Below, one piece after another: positions 8,626-18,500 of a stretch of 64,000 bases of DNA. The notes beneath the pieces are model-generated. The model worked only from the letters and a program-made list of their open reading frames with translations, made no database searches and was not told the DNA's origin. Positions within the stretch are counted from its first letter, which is position 1; the number at the start of each line of letters is the position of its first letter. Both the position numbers and the translations under genes were made by a program. This DNA comes from CAYZXT01 sp964482515. GTDB lineage: Bacteria > Elusimicrobiota > Elusimicrobia > FEN-1173. The stretch lies in assembly GCA_964482515.1 (NCBI GenBank), contig CAYZXT010000012.1:1-64000 (forward strand). Reading direction: 5' to 3'.

Positions 8626-9753
8626 TCAAGGGGCGTAAGTCGCGTAATAGCCGGCTGGGCCGGGTGTCGAATCCTCATAGGCGACTTTCAACTCACCGGT
8701 ATTTGAACCATCTGACCTCAATCCGAGGTTGCCGGCGATTTCAAGCATGTACCCCGGGCTCGTGGTGCCGATCCCCACTTGCCCGACGCCGTTGGGCATG
8801 ATGGCGAAATCCTGTCCGGAAACCGTGGTGATGTCGGTGGTCGCCCCGCTGAAGGTCAGAGTGTTCGTCATGCGCGTGGTGCCCGTCACATCCAAATTAA
8901 AAGTCGGGTTCGACAAGCCGATACCGAGGCGTCCGGTGTCCCAGACGAAAACGGAATCGGACGATATGTTCGAAGCGTCCGACCAGAAAGCCACGCGGTT
9001 CGCCGCGCCGGTCCCGCCCACCGTTCCGCCGCCGGGAAGCGCCGTCTGGCTCAACAACCCGTTATTGTCGACGGTAACCATCCTGTTTCCACTGCCACCC
9101 AGTCCGGTAATTATGGTGTCGCCGACGACGTGAAGCTCCTGGGTGGGTAGAGTGGTGCCGATGCCCAGTTTTCCGGTTGTTCCCCACATGCCTGAACCCG
9201 AAAAAGTGACGCTGGATCCGGAAAAGGAATAAGACCCGGCCGTGAAGGTCCCCGCCGCCAATTTAGATACGGTGATGTTGGCTCCGCTGGCGACTTCGGT
9301 GTTTGTAATCGCGTCCGCCGCCACGGAAAGAGCGTAAGGCGACGCCACCAGTCTCTGCCTTGGAAGAAGAGCCGTGCCAGGGTTACCCACGGTCACCTGT
9401 AGATAAGCGGACGAGGCTCCTTGCCCCTGAATGACAGTACGCAGGTTGCCGCTGAGCGTGGAGCCGGTACCTATTAAAACGTTAAAGATGCCGTTGTTGA
9501 CAGGAACCAAATTGGTGGATCGGCGGTCATCGGAGAAGAGGGCCGCGCCGCCACTGGGGTTGGCATAGATTTCAAATAACATCTGGTAGGTACCGGTGAG
9601 GGGATTTCCAGCATTATCTGCCAGTTTCCCCTGATAATTGATGGCGCTGGGAGAGTCAGCGAACAGAACTGACGGATAAATCAATGAGAAAGTGAAAATT
9701 ACCGCGAGGAGTAATCTCCAGGACTGTTCATTAAACTGGCGGTTTGTATTCAT
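8626..9753 (-). CDS. Secreted fibre-like surface protein with GIGTTxPxxxLxV repeats
   Basis: The ATG at 9753 has GGAGAG seven bases upstream and starts a signal peptide (MNTNRQFNEQSWRLLLAVIF). After it comes SAINYQGKLADNAGNPLTG, a beta-sandwich-like N-terminal domain common in exported proteins of environmental bacteria. Next is a Gly/Ser/Thr-rich region with three copies of the tail-fibre-type unit GKLGIGTTLPTQELHVVG, RLGIGLSNPTFNLDVTG and QVGIGTTSPGYMLEIAG. Such units usually form trimeric beta-helical fibres and normally precede an intramolecular chaperone (peptidase S74) domain. No S74 domain is present here: the 375-residue protein ends about 30 residues after the last unit with YYATYAP. 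It is probably a cell-surface or extracellular fibre protein, possibly shortened. Confidence 0.65.
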   Translation of the reverse strand: MNTNRQFNEQSWRLLLAVIFTFSLIYPSVLFADSPSAINYQGKLADNAGNPLTGTYQMLFEIYANPSGGAALFSDDRRSTNLVPVNNGIFNVLIGTGSTLSGNLRTVIQGQGASSAYLQVTVGNPGTALLPRQRLVASPYALSVAADAITNTEVASGANITVSKLAAGTFTAGSYSFSGSSVTFSGSGMWGTTGKLGIGTTLPTQELHVVGDTIITGLGGSGNRMVTVDNNGLLSQTALPGGGTVGGTGAANRVAFWSDASNISSDSVFVWDTGRLGIGLSNPTFNLDVTGTTRMTNTLTFSGATTDITTVSGQDFAIMPNGVGQVGIGTTSPGYMLEIAGNLGLRSDGSNTGELKVAYEDSTPGPAGYYATYAP

Positions 9754-9913
9754 GAGATCTCTCCCAGGTATTACCTTTTCCACGTCTTTATCTATGCAAC
9801 ATATAGACCAAAACGCTGGTGTTACGAAAATTGATTCAGGAATTAATAAGTTTTAGTCAATTTTGGCGATAATTCAACCCCTACAAAATTTTATGTCGAT
9901 CCCGCCCAAATGG

Positions 9914-10318
9914 CTAAATGGGTTCCGCCGGCAAGTAATCCCGCTTCTTAAGAATCCGAATGAGATCAAGTACTTCCTTTTTGACTTCGCGCAAGGTCCC
10001 AACCGCGGCGCCGGAATCGGCCAGCTCAAGGTTGCGTTGCACCGGTCCACGCTTATCCACATGACGGAGATGTTTTTTTGCCCCTTCGACAGTGAATCCC
10101 CGGTCGTAGAGCAGTTCCTTGATGCGAAGGATCGTTTCAACGTCGCGGCGCGTGAATTTCCGTTGGCCTGAGTTGCGCCTGGCGGGTTTGAGCGCCCCTA
10201 TGCGGGATTCCCAATAGCGAAGGACGTAGGGCGGGACGCCGGCGATCCGGCCGACTTCTCCGATGGAAAAGTATTCTTTTTCGGCGAGGAGGGATAGATC
10301 CATTTCCGGTCTATTCAA
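9914..10318 (-). CDS. MerR-family transcriptional regulator
   Basis: A 134-residue protein with an N-terminal winged helix-turn-helix of the MerR type: YFSIGEVGRIAGVPPYVLRY and WESRIGALKP, then RRDVETILRIKELLYDRGFT. The short C-terminal part (EGAKKHLRHVDKRG and an amphipathic coil) has no metal-binding Cys and no effector domain, so it belongs to the small MerR regulators often found beside hup/ihf genes. The start is uncertain: TTG at 10318 or the ATG at 10303, neither with a strong ribosome site. It is the last gene of the hflX-to-hup run and is probably cotranscribed with hup (32 bases between them). Confidence 0.85.
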   Translation of the reverse strand: MNRPEMDLSLLAEKEYFSIGEVGRIAGVPPYVLRYWESRIGALKPARRNSGQRKFTRRDVETILRIKELLYDRGFTVEGAKKHLRHVDKRGPVQRNLELADSGAAVGTLREVKKEVLDLIRILKKRDYLPAEPI

Positions 10319-10350
10319 TCATTTGGGATGGTACTAAGTCAAAACCCATA

Positions 10351-10611
10351 TTAAAGCGTCAGGTCCTTGGACATCCGGTATTTCACCCTGCGACGGGGAG
10401 GGATCATCACAGCTTGGCCGGTGCGCGGGTTGCGGGCGGGCTTCCCCTTCCGCATCACCACATGGAAACTGCCGAAGCCTTGGACCACCACTTTGTCTCC
10501 GTCCTGAAGAGCCTTGCGCATGCTTTCAAAAACGCGGTCCACCGCGGCCTTGGCTTCGGTTTGCGTGCTGACCACTTTCGAAACGTTCGTGACGATATCG
10601 GCTTTGTTCAT
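10351..10611 (-). CDS. hup: HU-family DNA-binding protein
   Basis: An 86-residue protein of standard HU length, with MNKADIVTNVSKVVSTQTEA, the GFGSF turn, and the DNA-binding arm RKGKPARNPRTGQ ending MSKDLTL. It bends DNA and organises the nucleoid. Ribosome site AAAGGAA lies seven bases before the ATG. It sits between gpsA and the MerR gene in the same direction. HU and IHF subunits are not separable from the sequence alone. Confidence 0.92.
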   Translation of the reverse strand: MNKADIVTNVSKVVSTQTEAKAAVDRVFESMRKALQDGDKVVVQGFGSFHVVMRKGKPARNPRTGQAVMIPPRRRVKYRMSKDLTL

Positions 10612-10623
10612 AACAAGTTCCTT

Positions 10624-11655
10624 TCAAGGATGAGTGAATAGATGCTCGACATGGACCATCTCGGCGTGGACCGGGCGCAGCATGAGGTCATGCAGCGAAT
10701 CCTTGGCCGATTTTCCTTCGTACAAACAACGATAGATTTCGTTCACGATGGGCAATTCCTGCTTCAGTTTTTTGGCCAGGTCGTAAACGCTCTTGGTCGT
10801 TCGAACGCCTTCGGCGACCATGGTCATCTCCGCGAGCGCTTCCTTCAGGGTCCTGCCCTGGCCGATCTTTTCCCCCAGAAGGCGGTTACGGGAATGGCGC
10901 GAACTGCAGGTGACGATCAAATCCCCCATGCCGGAGAGCCCGAAGAACGTCAATGCCTGGGCGCCCGAAGCCAGGCCCACGCGCGTCATTTCGTTCAGCG
11001 CGCGCGTCATGAGCGCGGCCTTGGTGTTGTCGCCCAACCCCAGGCCGTCGCAGGCGCCGGTGGCGATGGCGTAGATGTTCTTCAGCGCGCCGGCCAGCTC
11101 GACGCCGACGAAATCCTTGGTCGTGTACACGCGGAAGTGGTCCGTGTTGAAGAGTTCCTGGACTTTTTCCCCCAGGTCGCCGGGGCCCGATGACACGACG
11201 GCCGTCGGCGTGTGTACCGCGACTTCTTCGGCGTGGGAAGGGCCCGACAGAATGGCGACCCGGCCTTTGGTTTCCGGCAGCTCGTCTTCGACCACTTCGC
11301 TCATCCTTTTTAAAGTCTCGTTCTCGATTCCCTTGGTGACGCTGACGACCCAGGCGTTTTTGGGGAAGGCTTTCTTTTCACGAACGGCTTTCCACGTTCC
11401 CCGGACGAATTCCGACGGCGTGGCGCTGACCACCACCTGCGCGCCGGCGAGCGCTTCCGCCAGGTCGCTGGTCACCAGCACGGATTCGTGAAGCTTCAAT
11501 TGAGGCATCACGGCCAATGTCCGGGTCTTTTTCAGCGCATCCATAGCTTTTGGAATAAATTCCCAGGCGGACACTTGGTGTCCGTTCCGGGCCAAATGAT
11601 CGGCCAAAGTGGCGCCCCAGGTTCCCGCTCCCAATACGGCGATTCGTTGTTTCAC
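10624..11655 (-). CDS. gpsA: Glycerol-3-phosphate dehydrogenase [NAD(P)+]
   Basis: A 343-residue cytosolic enzyme that reduces dihydroxyacetone phosphate to sn-glycerol 3-phosphate for phospholipid synthesis. It has the N-terminal nucleotide-binding GAGTWGATLADHLARNG, the family block SGPSHAEEVA and the catalytic-domain block GALKNIYAIATGACDGLGLG, with SGMGDLIVTC and SRNRLLGEKIGQG further on. Start codon GTG at 11655 with AAGGAGG about eight bases upstream. It is directly downstream of plsY (34 bases), which uses its product, so two consecutive steps of lipid synthesis lie in one operon. Confidence 0.96.
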   Translation of the reverse strand: MKQRIAVLGAGTWGATLADHLARNGHQVSAWEFIPKAMDALKKTRTLAVMPQLKLHESVLVTSDLAEALAGAQVVVSATPSEFVRGTWKAVREKKAFPKNAWVVSVTKGIENETLKRMSEVVEDELPETKGRVAILSGPSHAEEVAVHTPTAVVSSGPGDLGEKVQELFNTDHFRVYTTKDFVGVELAGALKNIYAIATGACDGLGLGDNTKAALMTRALNEMTRVGLASGAQALTFFGLSGMGDLIVTCSSRHSRNRLLGEKIGQGRTLKEALAEMTMVAEGVRTTKSVYDLAKKLKQELPIVNEIYRCLYEGKSAKDSLHDLMLRPVHAEMVHVEHLFTHP

Positions 11656-11689
11656 GCACAGTCCTCCTTATTGGAACAAATCTGGAATT

Positions 11690-12301
11690 TCAAGAAGCCG
11701 GCGGTTCCGGCGGCCGCGCCATGAAGGAAATTTCTTCCCCGCGCCAAAGCCGCTTGATGTTCGGAATATGCCGGATGACGATCAACAAACCCAAGCCCAA
11801 AGCCAAAATGGAACGGTCCGAGGGGGCGTTCGTCAATAACGCCACGGGACCTAAGACCACGGCGCCGGCCAGGGAGCCGATGGAGATATGTTTCGAGATG
11901 GCCACGCCGAGGCCGAAGGCCGCGAACGCCGCGGCAGTCGGCAGCGGCAAAAGCGCCCAAAAGACCCCGGCCGACGTGGCGACCCCTTTCCCGCCGTTGA
12001 AATTCAGGAACACGGACCAAGTGTGGCCGACCACCGCCATCAATCCGCAAAGCAGCGGAACCGTATCGCCTTGGGTGAAGTGAAGGGCCAAGAATACGGG
12101 CGCCCACCCCTTGACCATGTCGATGACCAGCGTGACGATCCCGGCGGTTTTGCCCACGCTGCGGAAGACGTTCGTGGCGCCGGGGTTTCCGGAACCGACG
12201 CGCCGGATGTCCACGCCCTTGAGCGCTTTCCCCATCATGTATCCGGTGGGGATCGAGCCCAGAACGTAGGAGAACAGGATCAGAAAAATCATCAACGCCA
12301 T
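11690..12301 (-). CDS. plsY: Acyl-phosphate:glycerol-3-phosphate acyltransferase PlsY
   Basis: A 203-residue inner-membrane protein with the three PlsY signatures: GSIPTGYMMGKAL, RRVGSGNPGATNVFR and NFNGGKGVATSAG. It transfers the acyl group from acyl phosphate to glycerol 3-phosphate, the first acylation in phospholipid synthesis. The length is typical. It lies 22 bases downstream of der and 34 bases upstream of gpsA, which makes its substrate. Confidence 0.95.
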   Translation of the reverse strand: MALMIFLILFSYVLGSIPTGYMMGKALKGVDIRRVGSGNPGATNVFRSVGKTAGIVTLVIDMVKGWAPVFLALHFTQGDTVPLLCGLMAVVGHTWSVFLNFNGGKGVATSAGVFWALLPLPTAAAFAAFGLGVAISKHISIGSLAGAVVLGPVALLTNAPSDRSILALGLGLLIVIRHIPNIKRLWRGEEISFMARPPEPPAS

Positions 12302-12323
12302 GCTGAACCCATTGTACTTTTTT

Positions 12324-13673
12324 TCATTTTCTCTGGAAGCGAAACTTGATGGGCGTCCCGATCACGCCGTAGCGTTCGCGGAAACGGTTTTCCAGATGGC
12401 GGTGATAGGAAAAGTGCACGTCCTGGTCGAGCATGTTGCCGCGCACCGCGATGACGGGCGGCGCGCCCGCGATCTGCTGGGCGGTCTTGAACATCAGTTT
12501 GCGTCCGTGGTATGAGTAGGGACGTTCCTGGATTTCCGACCAGAAGAAGGCCTCCAGCTCCGCGTTGTCGAAGGCGCGGTGGAACTGGGTGTGCGCGTTC
12601 CAAATAAGCTGAAGCAGGTCCGGCACGTGCAACCCCGTCTTCGCGGAAATGAAAACCTGCGGCGCCCAGCTCAGGAACGGCATGTCCGCGGATTGGTGTT
12701 CTTTATACCACTGCATGAATTTTGATTTGTCGTCGACCAGGTCCCATTTGTTGACGCCGACGATGCAGGCGCGGTTCTTGTTCTCGATCAGCCGCGCGAC
12801 GGCGACGTCGCCCTCGGTCATGCCTTCTTTCGCGTCCAGGATCAGCAGCCCCACGTTGCTGCGCTCCAGCGCCTTCTCGGCCATGATCCGCGTGAGCCCT
12901 TCCAGCCCTTCAGAGGCATTGGACTTATTGGCCCGGAGCCCCGCGGTGTCCGTGAACAGGAAACGCTTCCCTTCCCATTCGACGAGCGTGTCGATGGTGT
13001 CGCGCGTGGTGCCTGGAATGTCCGAGACGATGGCGCGGTCCTCGCCGAGGATATGGTTGAGGAGAGAGGACTTCCCCACATTGGGCCGGCCGATGATGGC
13101 GACGCGGGCCTCATGGGCGGGCAGCGCGTCTTCCGCGGGGGCGTCCTGCGGCTGGAGAAGTTCTTCCAAATGGTCTAGCAGCTTGTTGACGCTGCGCCCG
13201 TGGGAGGCGGAAACGCCCCAGACGTCGTCGAACCCCAATTGATGGAACTCGGCGATGGCGTCCTCGCTTTTGGCGTCGTCGATCTTGTTGGCCACGATCA
13301 CCACCCGGTCGGCCAGACCGCGCAGCCAGCGGCTGATCTCGCGGTCCGCGGCCATCAAGCCCTGCTGGCCATCCACGATCCAGAGCACGGCGTCCGCGGA
13401 TTTCACCCAGCGTTCCACCTGGGAGCGCACGGAGCTCATGATCTGGTCGTTCCCGGGCGCGTACCCGCCGGTGTCGATCATCCGGAAGGAATGCTTCCCC
13501 CAATGGCAATATCCTTCAATCCAGTCCCGCGTGGTTCCCGGGACTTCGGACATGAGGGCGCGCCGGCTTTGCGTGAGCCGGTTGAAGAGCGTGGATTTTC
13601 CCACGTTCGGGCGGCCCACGATGACGACGGAAGGTACGGCGGAAGGTTTTGTTCCGGCCTTGGTTTTTTTCAT
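12324..13673 (-). CDS. der: Ribosome-assembly GTPase Der (EngA)
   Basis: A 449-residue protein with two consecutive GTPase domains, each with its own P-loop (VGRPNVGKSTLFNRL and IGRPNVGKSSLLNHIL), switch DTGGYAPG and DTAGLRAN, and NKID/NKWD base-recognition motifs. A C-terminal KH-like domain follows (FHRAFDNAELEAFFW to PIKFRFQRK). Der acts in maturation of the large ribosomal subunit. The start overlaps the pgsA stop in an ATGA, so translation of the two is probably coupled. Confidence 0.96.
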   Translation of the reverse strand: MKKTKAGTKPSAVPSVVIVGRPNVGKSTLFNRLTQSRRALMSEVPGTTRDWIEGYCHWGKHSFRMIDTGGYAPGNDQIMSSVRSQVERWVKSADAVLWIVDGQQGLMAADREISRWLRGLADRVVIVANKIDDAKSEDAIAEFHQLGFDDVWGVSASHGRSVNKLLDHLEELLQPQDAPAEDALPAHEARVAIIGRPNVGKSSLLNHILGEDRAIVSDIPGTTRDTIDTLVEWEGKRFLFTDTAGLRANKSNASEGLEGLTRIMAEKALERSNVGLLILDAKEGMTEGDVAVARLIENKNRACIVGVNKWDLVDDKSKFMQWYKEHQSADMPFLSWAPQVFISAKTGLHVPDLLQLIWNAHTQFHRAFDNAELEAFFWSEIQERPYSYHGRKLMFKTAQQIAGAPPVIAVRGNMLDQDVHFSYHRHLENRFRERYGVIGTPIKFRFQRK

Positions 13674-14191
13674 CCGATTTCACCCAGGCGTTTGACGCCG
13701 ACCCATATATAGTCGAGCGTCGACAGGATGGTGACGGTCACCATCACCCAAATGAATTTGTCGTGCCAGGGAAAAAGCGTGTCGGAGAGCAGCGCGATCA
13801 CCGTGGCGATCTGGAGGAACGTGGTGATCTTCCCCAGCCAGCGGGGCGCGGGTTTGGAATCCCGCGTCAGGAGGAAGATGACGTTCCATCCGAGCAGGAT
13901 GAAGAGGTCCCGGGAAAATGTAATGACGAAAACCCACATCGGAACGATATTCAGATGGGCCATGGTCAGGAACATGGCGATGAGGAGCAGTTTGTCGGCG
14001 AGAGGATCGAGGTAGCTGCCCAGGAGTGTCTTTTCCCCGCGCAACCGGGCCGCGACGCCGTCCAGCACGTCCGTGGCCGCGCAGAAAATGAACACGACCA
14101 GGGGCCAGACCAGTGCGCCCTGCAGAAGGCCGATGACGATGATCGGAATTAAAACGATGCGTAGGACGGTGATGCGGTTTGCCAATGTCAT
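13670..14191 (-). CDS. pgsA: CDP-diacylglycerol-glycerol-3-phosphate 3-phosphatidyltransferase
   Basis: The start is set at the ATG 14191 because it overlaps the hflX stop as ATGA and opens the normal PgsA N-terminus MTLANRITVLRI; the frame reaches 14233 inside hflX. The 173-residue membrane protein has the CDP-alcohol phosphatidyltransferase signature as DVLDGVAARL..GSYLDPLADK (pattern DG(x)2AR(x)8G(x)3D(x)3D) and four to five helices. It makes phosphatidylglycerol phosphate from CDP-diacylglycerol and glycerol 3-phosphate. Its glycerol phosphate supply (gpsA) is in the same gene run. Confidence 0.93.
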   Translation of the reverse strand: MTLANRITVLRIVLIPIIVIGLLQGALVWPLVVFIFCAATDVLDGVAARLRGEKTLLGSYLDPLADKLLLIAMFLTMAHLNIVPMWVFVITFSRDLFILLGWNVIFLLTRDSKPAPRWLGKITTFLQIATVIALLSDTLFPWHDKFIWVMVTVTILSTLDYIWVGVKRLGEIG

Positions 14192-15447
14192 AAGTCGGGC
14201 GATCCCCCCAGAATTTTTTGGACTTTCCCCCAATTTTTCGGGTCGATGCGGACGCGGTAACGAGTCCCCCGCGCCAAAGCTTTTTGTGAGATGATCCGTC
14301 CCGCCCCAAAGAGGAGCGGCAAAAGATCGCGACGGCGGTGCGGCAAAACGAATTCCTTTTCCATCAGAGTCTTATCGAGCCGCGACTCCACTTCCTCCAA
14401 AAGGTCGTTGAGTCCCAGCCCGGTCCTGGCGGACACCGTCAGGCGTCCCTGGCCGCGGAGCCAAAGCTTTTGGTCCTCGGTCAGCCGGTCCGCCTTATTG
14501 AAAACGTCGATCCGCGGCACGCCGTCGGCTTGCAGTTCTTTCAGGACGTCGCGGACGACGCCGGCCTGCGCGTCCCAGTCCGTCTCCGCCGCGTCGATGA
14601 CATGGACCAGCAGGTCCGCGTCGGAGGCTTCTTCCAGCGTGGCGTGGAACGCGGCCACGAGATGGTGCGGCAGCTTTTGGATGAACCCGACCGTGTCCAC
14701 GAAAAGGGCGATGCGCCCGCCCGGCAGCTTCACGCGACGGGTGGTCGGGTCCAGCGTGGCGAAAAGTTTGTCGTCGGCGTAGACCTGGTTCACGCGATGG
14801 GCCTTCGTCAGCGCGTTGAGCAAGGTGGACTTGCCGACGTTGGTGTAACCCACCAGGGCCACGGTCGGCAGCGGCACACGCTCGCGGTTCTCGCGGCGCA
14901 GGTCGCGGTGTCCCCGCAGCCGGTCGATTTCCTTCTTGATGCGTGTGATGCGCTCGCGTATGTGGCGCTGGTCCACTTCCAGCTTCCGTTCGCCGGGACC
15001 GCGGGTGCCGATGCCGCCGGTCTGCTGCTCAAAGCGTCCGAATTTTTCCGTCACTCGCGGCAGGAGATAATTCAGCTGCGCCAACTCAACCTGCAGCTTG
15101 CCTTCCCGCGTCCGGGCGCGCCGGGCGAAGATGTCCAGGATCAGCCGCGTGCGGTCGATGACCTTGGCCGGAATGATTTCCTGCAGGTTTTTTTGTTGGG
15201 CGGGCGTGAGGTCGTGGTCGACGACCACCAAATCCAACGCTTCCCGCCGGACCAACTCGCCGATCTCCTGGGCTTTCCCGCGCCCGACCAATGTGGCGGG
15301 GTCGCGGGTCGGACGTTTCTGCAAAACGGTTTCCCGGGTTTGTCCGCCGGCAGTTTCCAAAAGACGTTTAAGTTCTTCCAGAGACTCGTTAGTGTGGTTT
15401 GATTTGCCTGAAGAAAGCGTCAGACCCACGACAACGGCTTGTTCCAT
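14188..15447 (-). CDS. hflX: GTPase HflX
   Basis: A 419-residue protein with the HflX N-terminal domain (TLSSGKSNHTNESLEELKRL to GRGKAQEIGELV), the glycine-rich linker RFEQQTGGIGTRGPGERKLE and a GTPase domain with GYTNVGKSTLLNAL, DTVGFIQKLP and NKADR. HflX binds the ribosome and splits stalled or stressed 70S particles. The ATG at 15447 has no Shine-Dalgarno sequence; instead an extended -10 box (TGATATCAT) ends seven bases before it. It heads the hflX-pgsA-der-plsY-gpsA run. Confidence 0.94.
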   Translation of the reverse strand: MEQAVVVGLTLSSGKSNHTNESLEELKRLLETAGGQTRETVLQKRPTRDPATLVGRGKAQEIGELVRREALDLVVVDHDLTPAQQKNLQEIIPAKVIDRTRLILDIFARRARTREGKLQVELAQLNYLLPRVTEKFGRFEQQTGGIGTRGPGERKLEVDQRHIRERITRIKKEIDRLRGHRDLRRENRERVPLPTVALVGYTNVGKSTLLNALTKAHRVNQVYADDKLFATLDPTTRRVKLPGGRIALFVDTVGFIQKLPHHLVAAFHATLEEASDADLLVHVIDAAETDWDAQAGVVRDVLKELQADGVPRIDVFNKADRLTEDQKLWLRGQGRLTVSARTGLGLNDLLEEVESRLDKTLMEKEFVLPHRRRDLLPLLFGAGRIISQKALARGTRYRVRIDPKNWGKVQKILGGSPDL

Positions 15448-15454
15448 GGGCGTT

Positions 15455-15463
15455 ATGATATCA
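15455..15463 (-). promoter_or_regulatory. Extended -10 box immediately upstream of hflX
   Basis: On the minus strand the sequence TGATATCAT (TGn + TATCAT) lies seven bases before the hflX ATG, without a clear -35 box. Transcription would start at or within a base or two of the ATG, giving a leaderless message. Confidence 0.4.
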
Positions 15464-15510
15464 AATCGGCGATGCGGAGAGTGTCAATCGTTGGCCCCGG
15501 AAATAGAGAC

Positions 15511-15542
15511 GCCGCCAAGGGGGACGGAATGGCGGCGCCTCG
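15511..15542 (-). terminator. GC-rich hairpin downstream of giant gene 1
   Basis: An inverted repeat GGCGCCGCCA / TGGCGGCGTC with a ~12-base loop follows the stop of giant gene 1 by about 20 bases. It has no T tract, so it is either a weak or factor-dependent terminator, or an mRNA-stabilising hairpin ahead of hflX. Confidence 0.35.
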
Positions 15543-15561
15543 AAGGGGACGGGGAGTGAAA

Positions 15562-18500
15562 TTACGCGGCGGTAGCGAAGGCCCTCATTTGGATGGCGAA
15601 GTTCGTCGTGTCGCGGAGCGGCGCGGTCAGCGCCATTCCTTCCATGATCGACAGGATGACCTCGATGGCGTTGGCCACGGCTTCAGGCAGGTCCGTCGTG
15701 TCCCAGGGCGTGCCCGCGTTGACGGTTTCAAGGATGCGCAGGCGTTGGACCGTATCGAGCGGAACACCGGCGTCATTGAGCAGATCCAGCAAGCGGACGG
15801 ATTCGATCGTCACGGGGACCACGCGCGGATCGCGGAGCGGAGACAAGTCCAGTTCCGGATGGGACGCCGCCACCTGGGCGAGGGAATTTCCTCCCGTGGC
15901 GAGGATGACCCGAAGGTCGTCCCCGTTCGCCGCCAGTATCGCGGAGAGGTTCTTCAGGACGTCCGCGTCGGGCTCGTGTAGATTTACGATCAGGACGGTC
16001 CCCGATTCGAAAGGCGCCGCGGGGTCGAAGGATCGGAACTTCTCCGCCGCGCGGATGAGGCCGGCGGTCCGGGCGGGATTGGCGGGGCCGCGCGTCCCCA
16101 CTTTCACCAGCGCGGCCGCCATTTCGATTCTTTCGGCCCGATCCGACTCAGCCGTGTTCCGCGCGGGCAGCGCTCCGCCGAAGGCGGCGAGGATGAATTC
16201 CCCCGCCGCGGTGCGGAACCGGACGCCGTCGTCGGCGAGCGCGTAGGCGCGCTTGAAGCGTTCGCCGAAGAGCGCCTCGGGCGCGTCGGAACCGGACAAC
16301 ACTCGCGACCGCAGGGAATCCTTGTCGAAGGCGTCGTAGCGGCGTGAGAATTGCAGCAGGCTTCCCAGCCGTTCGCCGGACAGCGCTTTCAGGATTTGGA
16401 GTTGGACCGACTGCCGGGGCGAATTGAATTCCTTGTTCAAGGCTGTTTCAAAGCTCGCCTCGGGCGCCGCGGCAAGCGCCGCAAAGTTGGCGTTGATGTG
16501 CGGCAGCGACAGCGCGATCAGGAGCGCCGCGGGCGCGATGATCGGAAGCATCGCCGGATTCAGGACCGCCACCATCGACGTCAAGGCGACGGCTTGAATC
16601 AGAGAAAGCCTCGTCCGCGTCGCGATGAGCTTCACGCGTTCGGATGTCTCAGCCCCGTGCAACCTTGACCAGAGCCCGATGAAGAAATACGCCGCGGGAT
16701 AGACCGCGATGAGGACGAGCGGCGACGCGAAGGCCGGCAGCGCGGTCGACAGCGCCGTGAACGCGTTCAAGGTCAGCGCCATCAATCCGGCCGCGGGCAG
16801 TAGGTTCTCAAACAGCGTCGGCAGAAAGACGTGGCCAAAGGACCGACTGACCGCGGCCGCGGCGTTGTAAAACGGTCGGAACAACGGCCATTCTCCGCCG
16901 TCCATGGGCGCGGGCGTCCCCACGGCTTCTTCAGGCTGCGTGGCGATATCCGAAAGATTGGCCGGAGAACCGACCGTGACGGCTTCCGCTTCGGCGTCGG
17001 GGATCGCGTAGCGGGGGTCCAGGACGGCGGCGTTTTCCCGGAGCGAATACCGAAGCGCGGCTTTTTCTCCCCGAATGTTTTCCCGCGGGTTCCAATCGAG
17101 CCGGAATCGGGTCGCGCCCTCCGGCGGCTTCATGACGAAGCCTTGCTTCCGGTGGATGAACTCGTTGACCGACATCGGCGCGCCGTCTTTTTCTTGCAGG
17201 ATCGCCGCATCGTTCAAGATGCGGAGAAACGTTTCCAACTGCTCCGGGGAAACGATCCAGGTTTGATCGGCGGGTTTACGGAGTTCCACATCGATGATTT
17301 CCAGGAGCCGGTCGTTGCCGATCGTGTCCTTGAACCAGTCGATTCCCATGGCCTTGGCCAGGTCGACGAGCCGGCGATGCCATTCGTCATAAAGGATTTT
17401 ATGAAGGTTAGCCGGGGTCAGGTCATTGTCTGACAATGCGAGTCCCAGCGCGGCGGTTTTTTCCGTCAGCTTGATGAATTCTATCCAGGCGGTTTGGAAG
17501 GATTCCATGAGCCCTTCCTTGATCAGCACGGCTTCGACGAACGGAGTGATGATGTCGTCCCCGGAAAATTCCGTCGGCAAGTCCGGAAACTCTTCTTGCA
17601 TGCGCGGGAGGATGACGTCCGGCCTGCGCATGAGCGTTTGGACGAATATATCAATAGCGGCCGCGCGTAGCCGTTCGTCATCCAGCGTGATGCCGAATTC
17701 GCCCAAGATAAGGTCCATGATCTCCGGATGGGCCATGAGCTCCTTCGCCAGGTCGGGCTCGATGTGTTCGTGATAGCCGTTGAGACTGAAGACGGGTGTC
17801 CCGCTGCTCATTTCGCGGAGGTCTCTGTAAACGGCGGCGAGAGCGTCCAGCGGTACCCCGCCGTTCAACAGGAAGCTTTCGATATGGGACGACCAGTCCA
17901 CGGGCACCGGTTCGATTTCGACAGAGGCTTCCAAAAGGCGCCTCAGGCCTTCATTGGAGAAAAACGCGTAATCCGTCGGACGTACGTCGAGCCCTTCCGC
18001 CAGCGAGAGAAGCTCCATCCGGTCGATCACGTATTGCCGCAGGGCCGCTTCGTCGGATTGGATGGGCTCGATGTCGCCGGCCGGCGCGTGCAGGTCGAGC
18101 ATGGCCTCGCGGATGAGGTCGTTCGCTGATTTCTTCGCCAGGCCGGGTTGCGGTTCGGCGAGCAGCCGTTCCCGTTCCGCGACCCTTTCCTGCAATGCCG
18201 TCAAGGAAAGGGCTTCCTCAATCGGCATGTTCAACGCTTCGGTCCGCGCTAGGAGGCCGCGGCGGTTTTGGACATATTCGGCAAGCAGCGCGGCGTAGGC
18301 CGTTTGATAACCGCCGCCCGTCCGGACCGTTTCCATCGCCGATCTGTGCAGCGCGTCGATGTCTTCGTCCGGCGCGCCCAGGTCGATCGCTTCGGCCATG
18401 AGTTCGTTGAGCGCGGGCTGGATTATGGAATCGTCGGCGGGAACAACGATCGCGGGTGCGTCTGTCTTGCCCCCCGCGGCGGAGAGTGGGAGCGATACGT

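Noticed and set aside
9754..9913. Promoter upstream of the fibre-like protein gene (TTGAAT..TAAAAC)
   Set aside because: Several weak hexamer pairs can be drawn in this A/T-rich gap and none is clearly better than the others.
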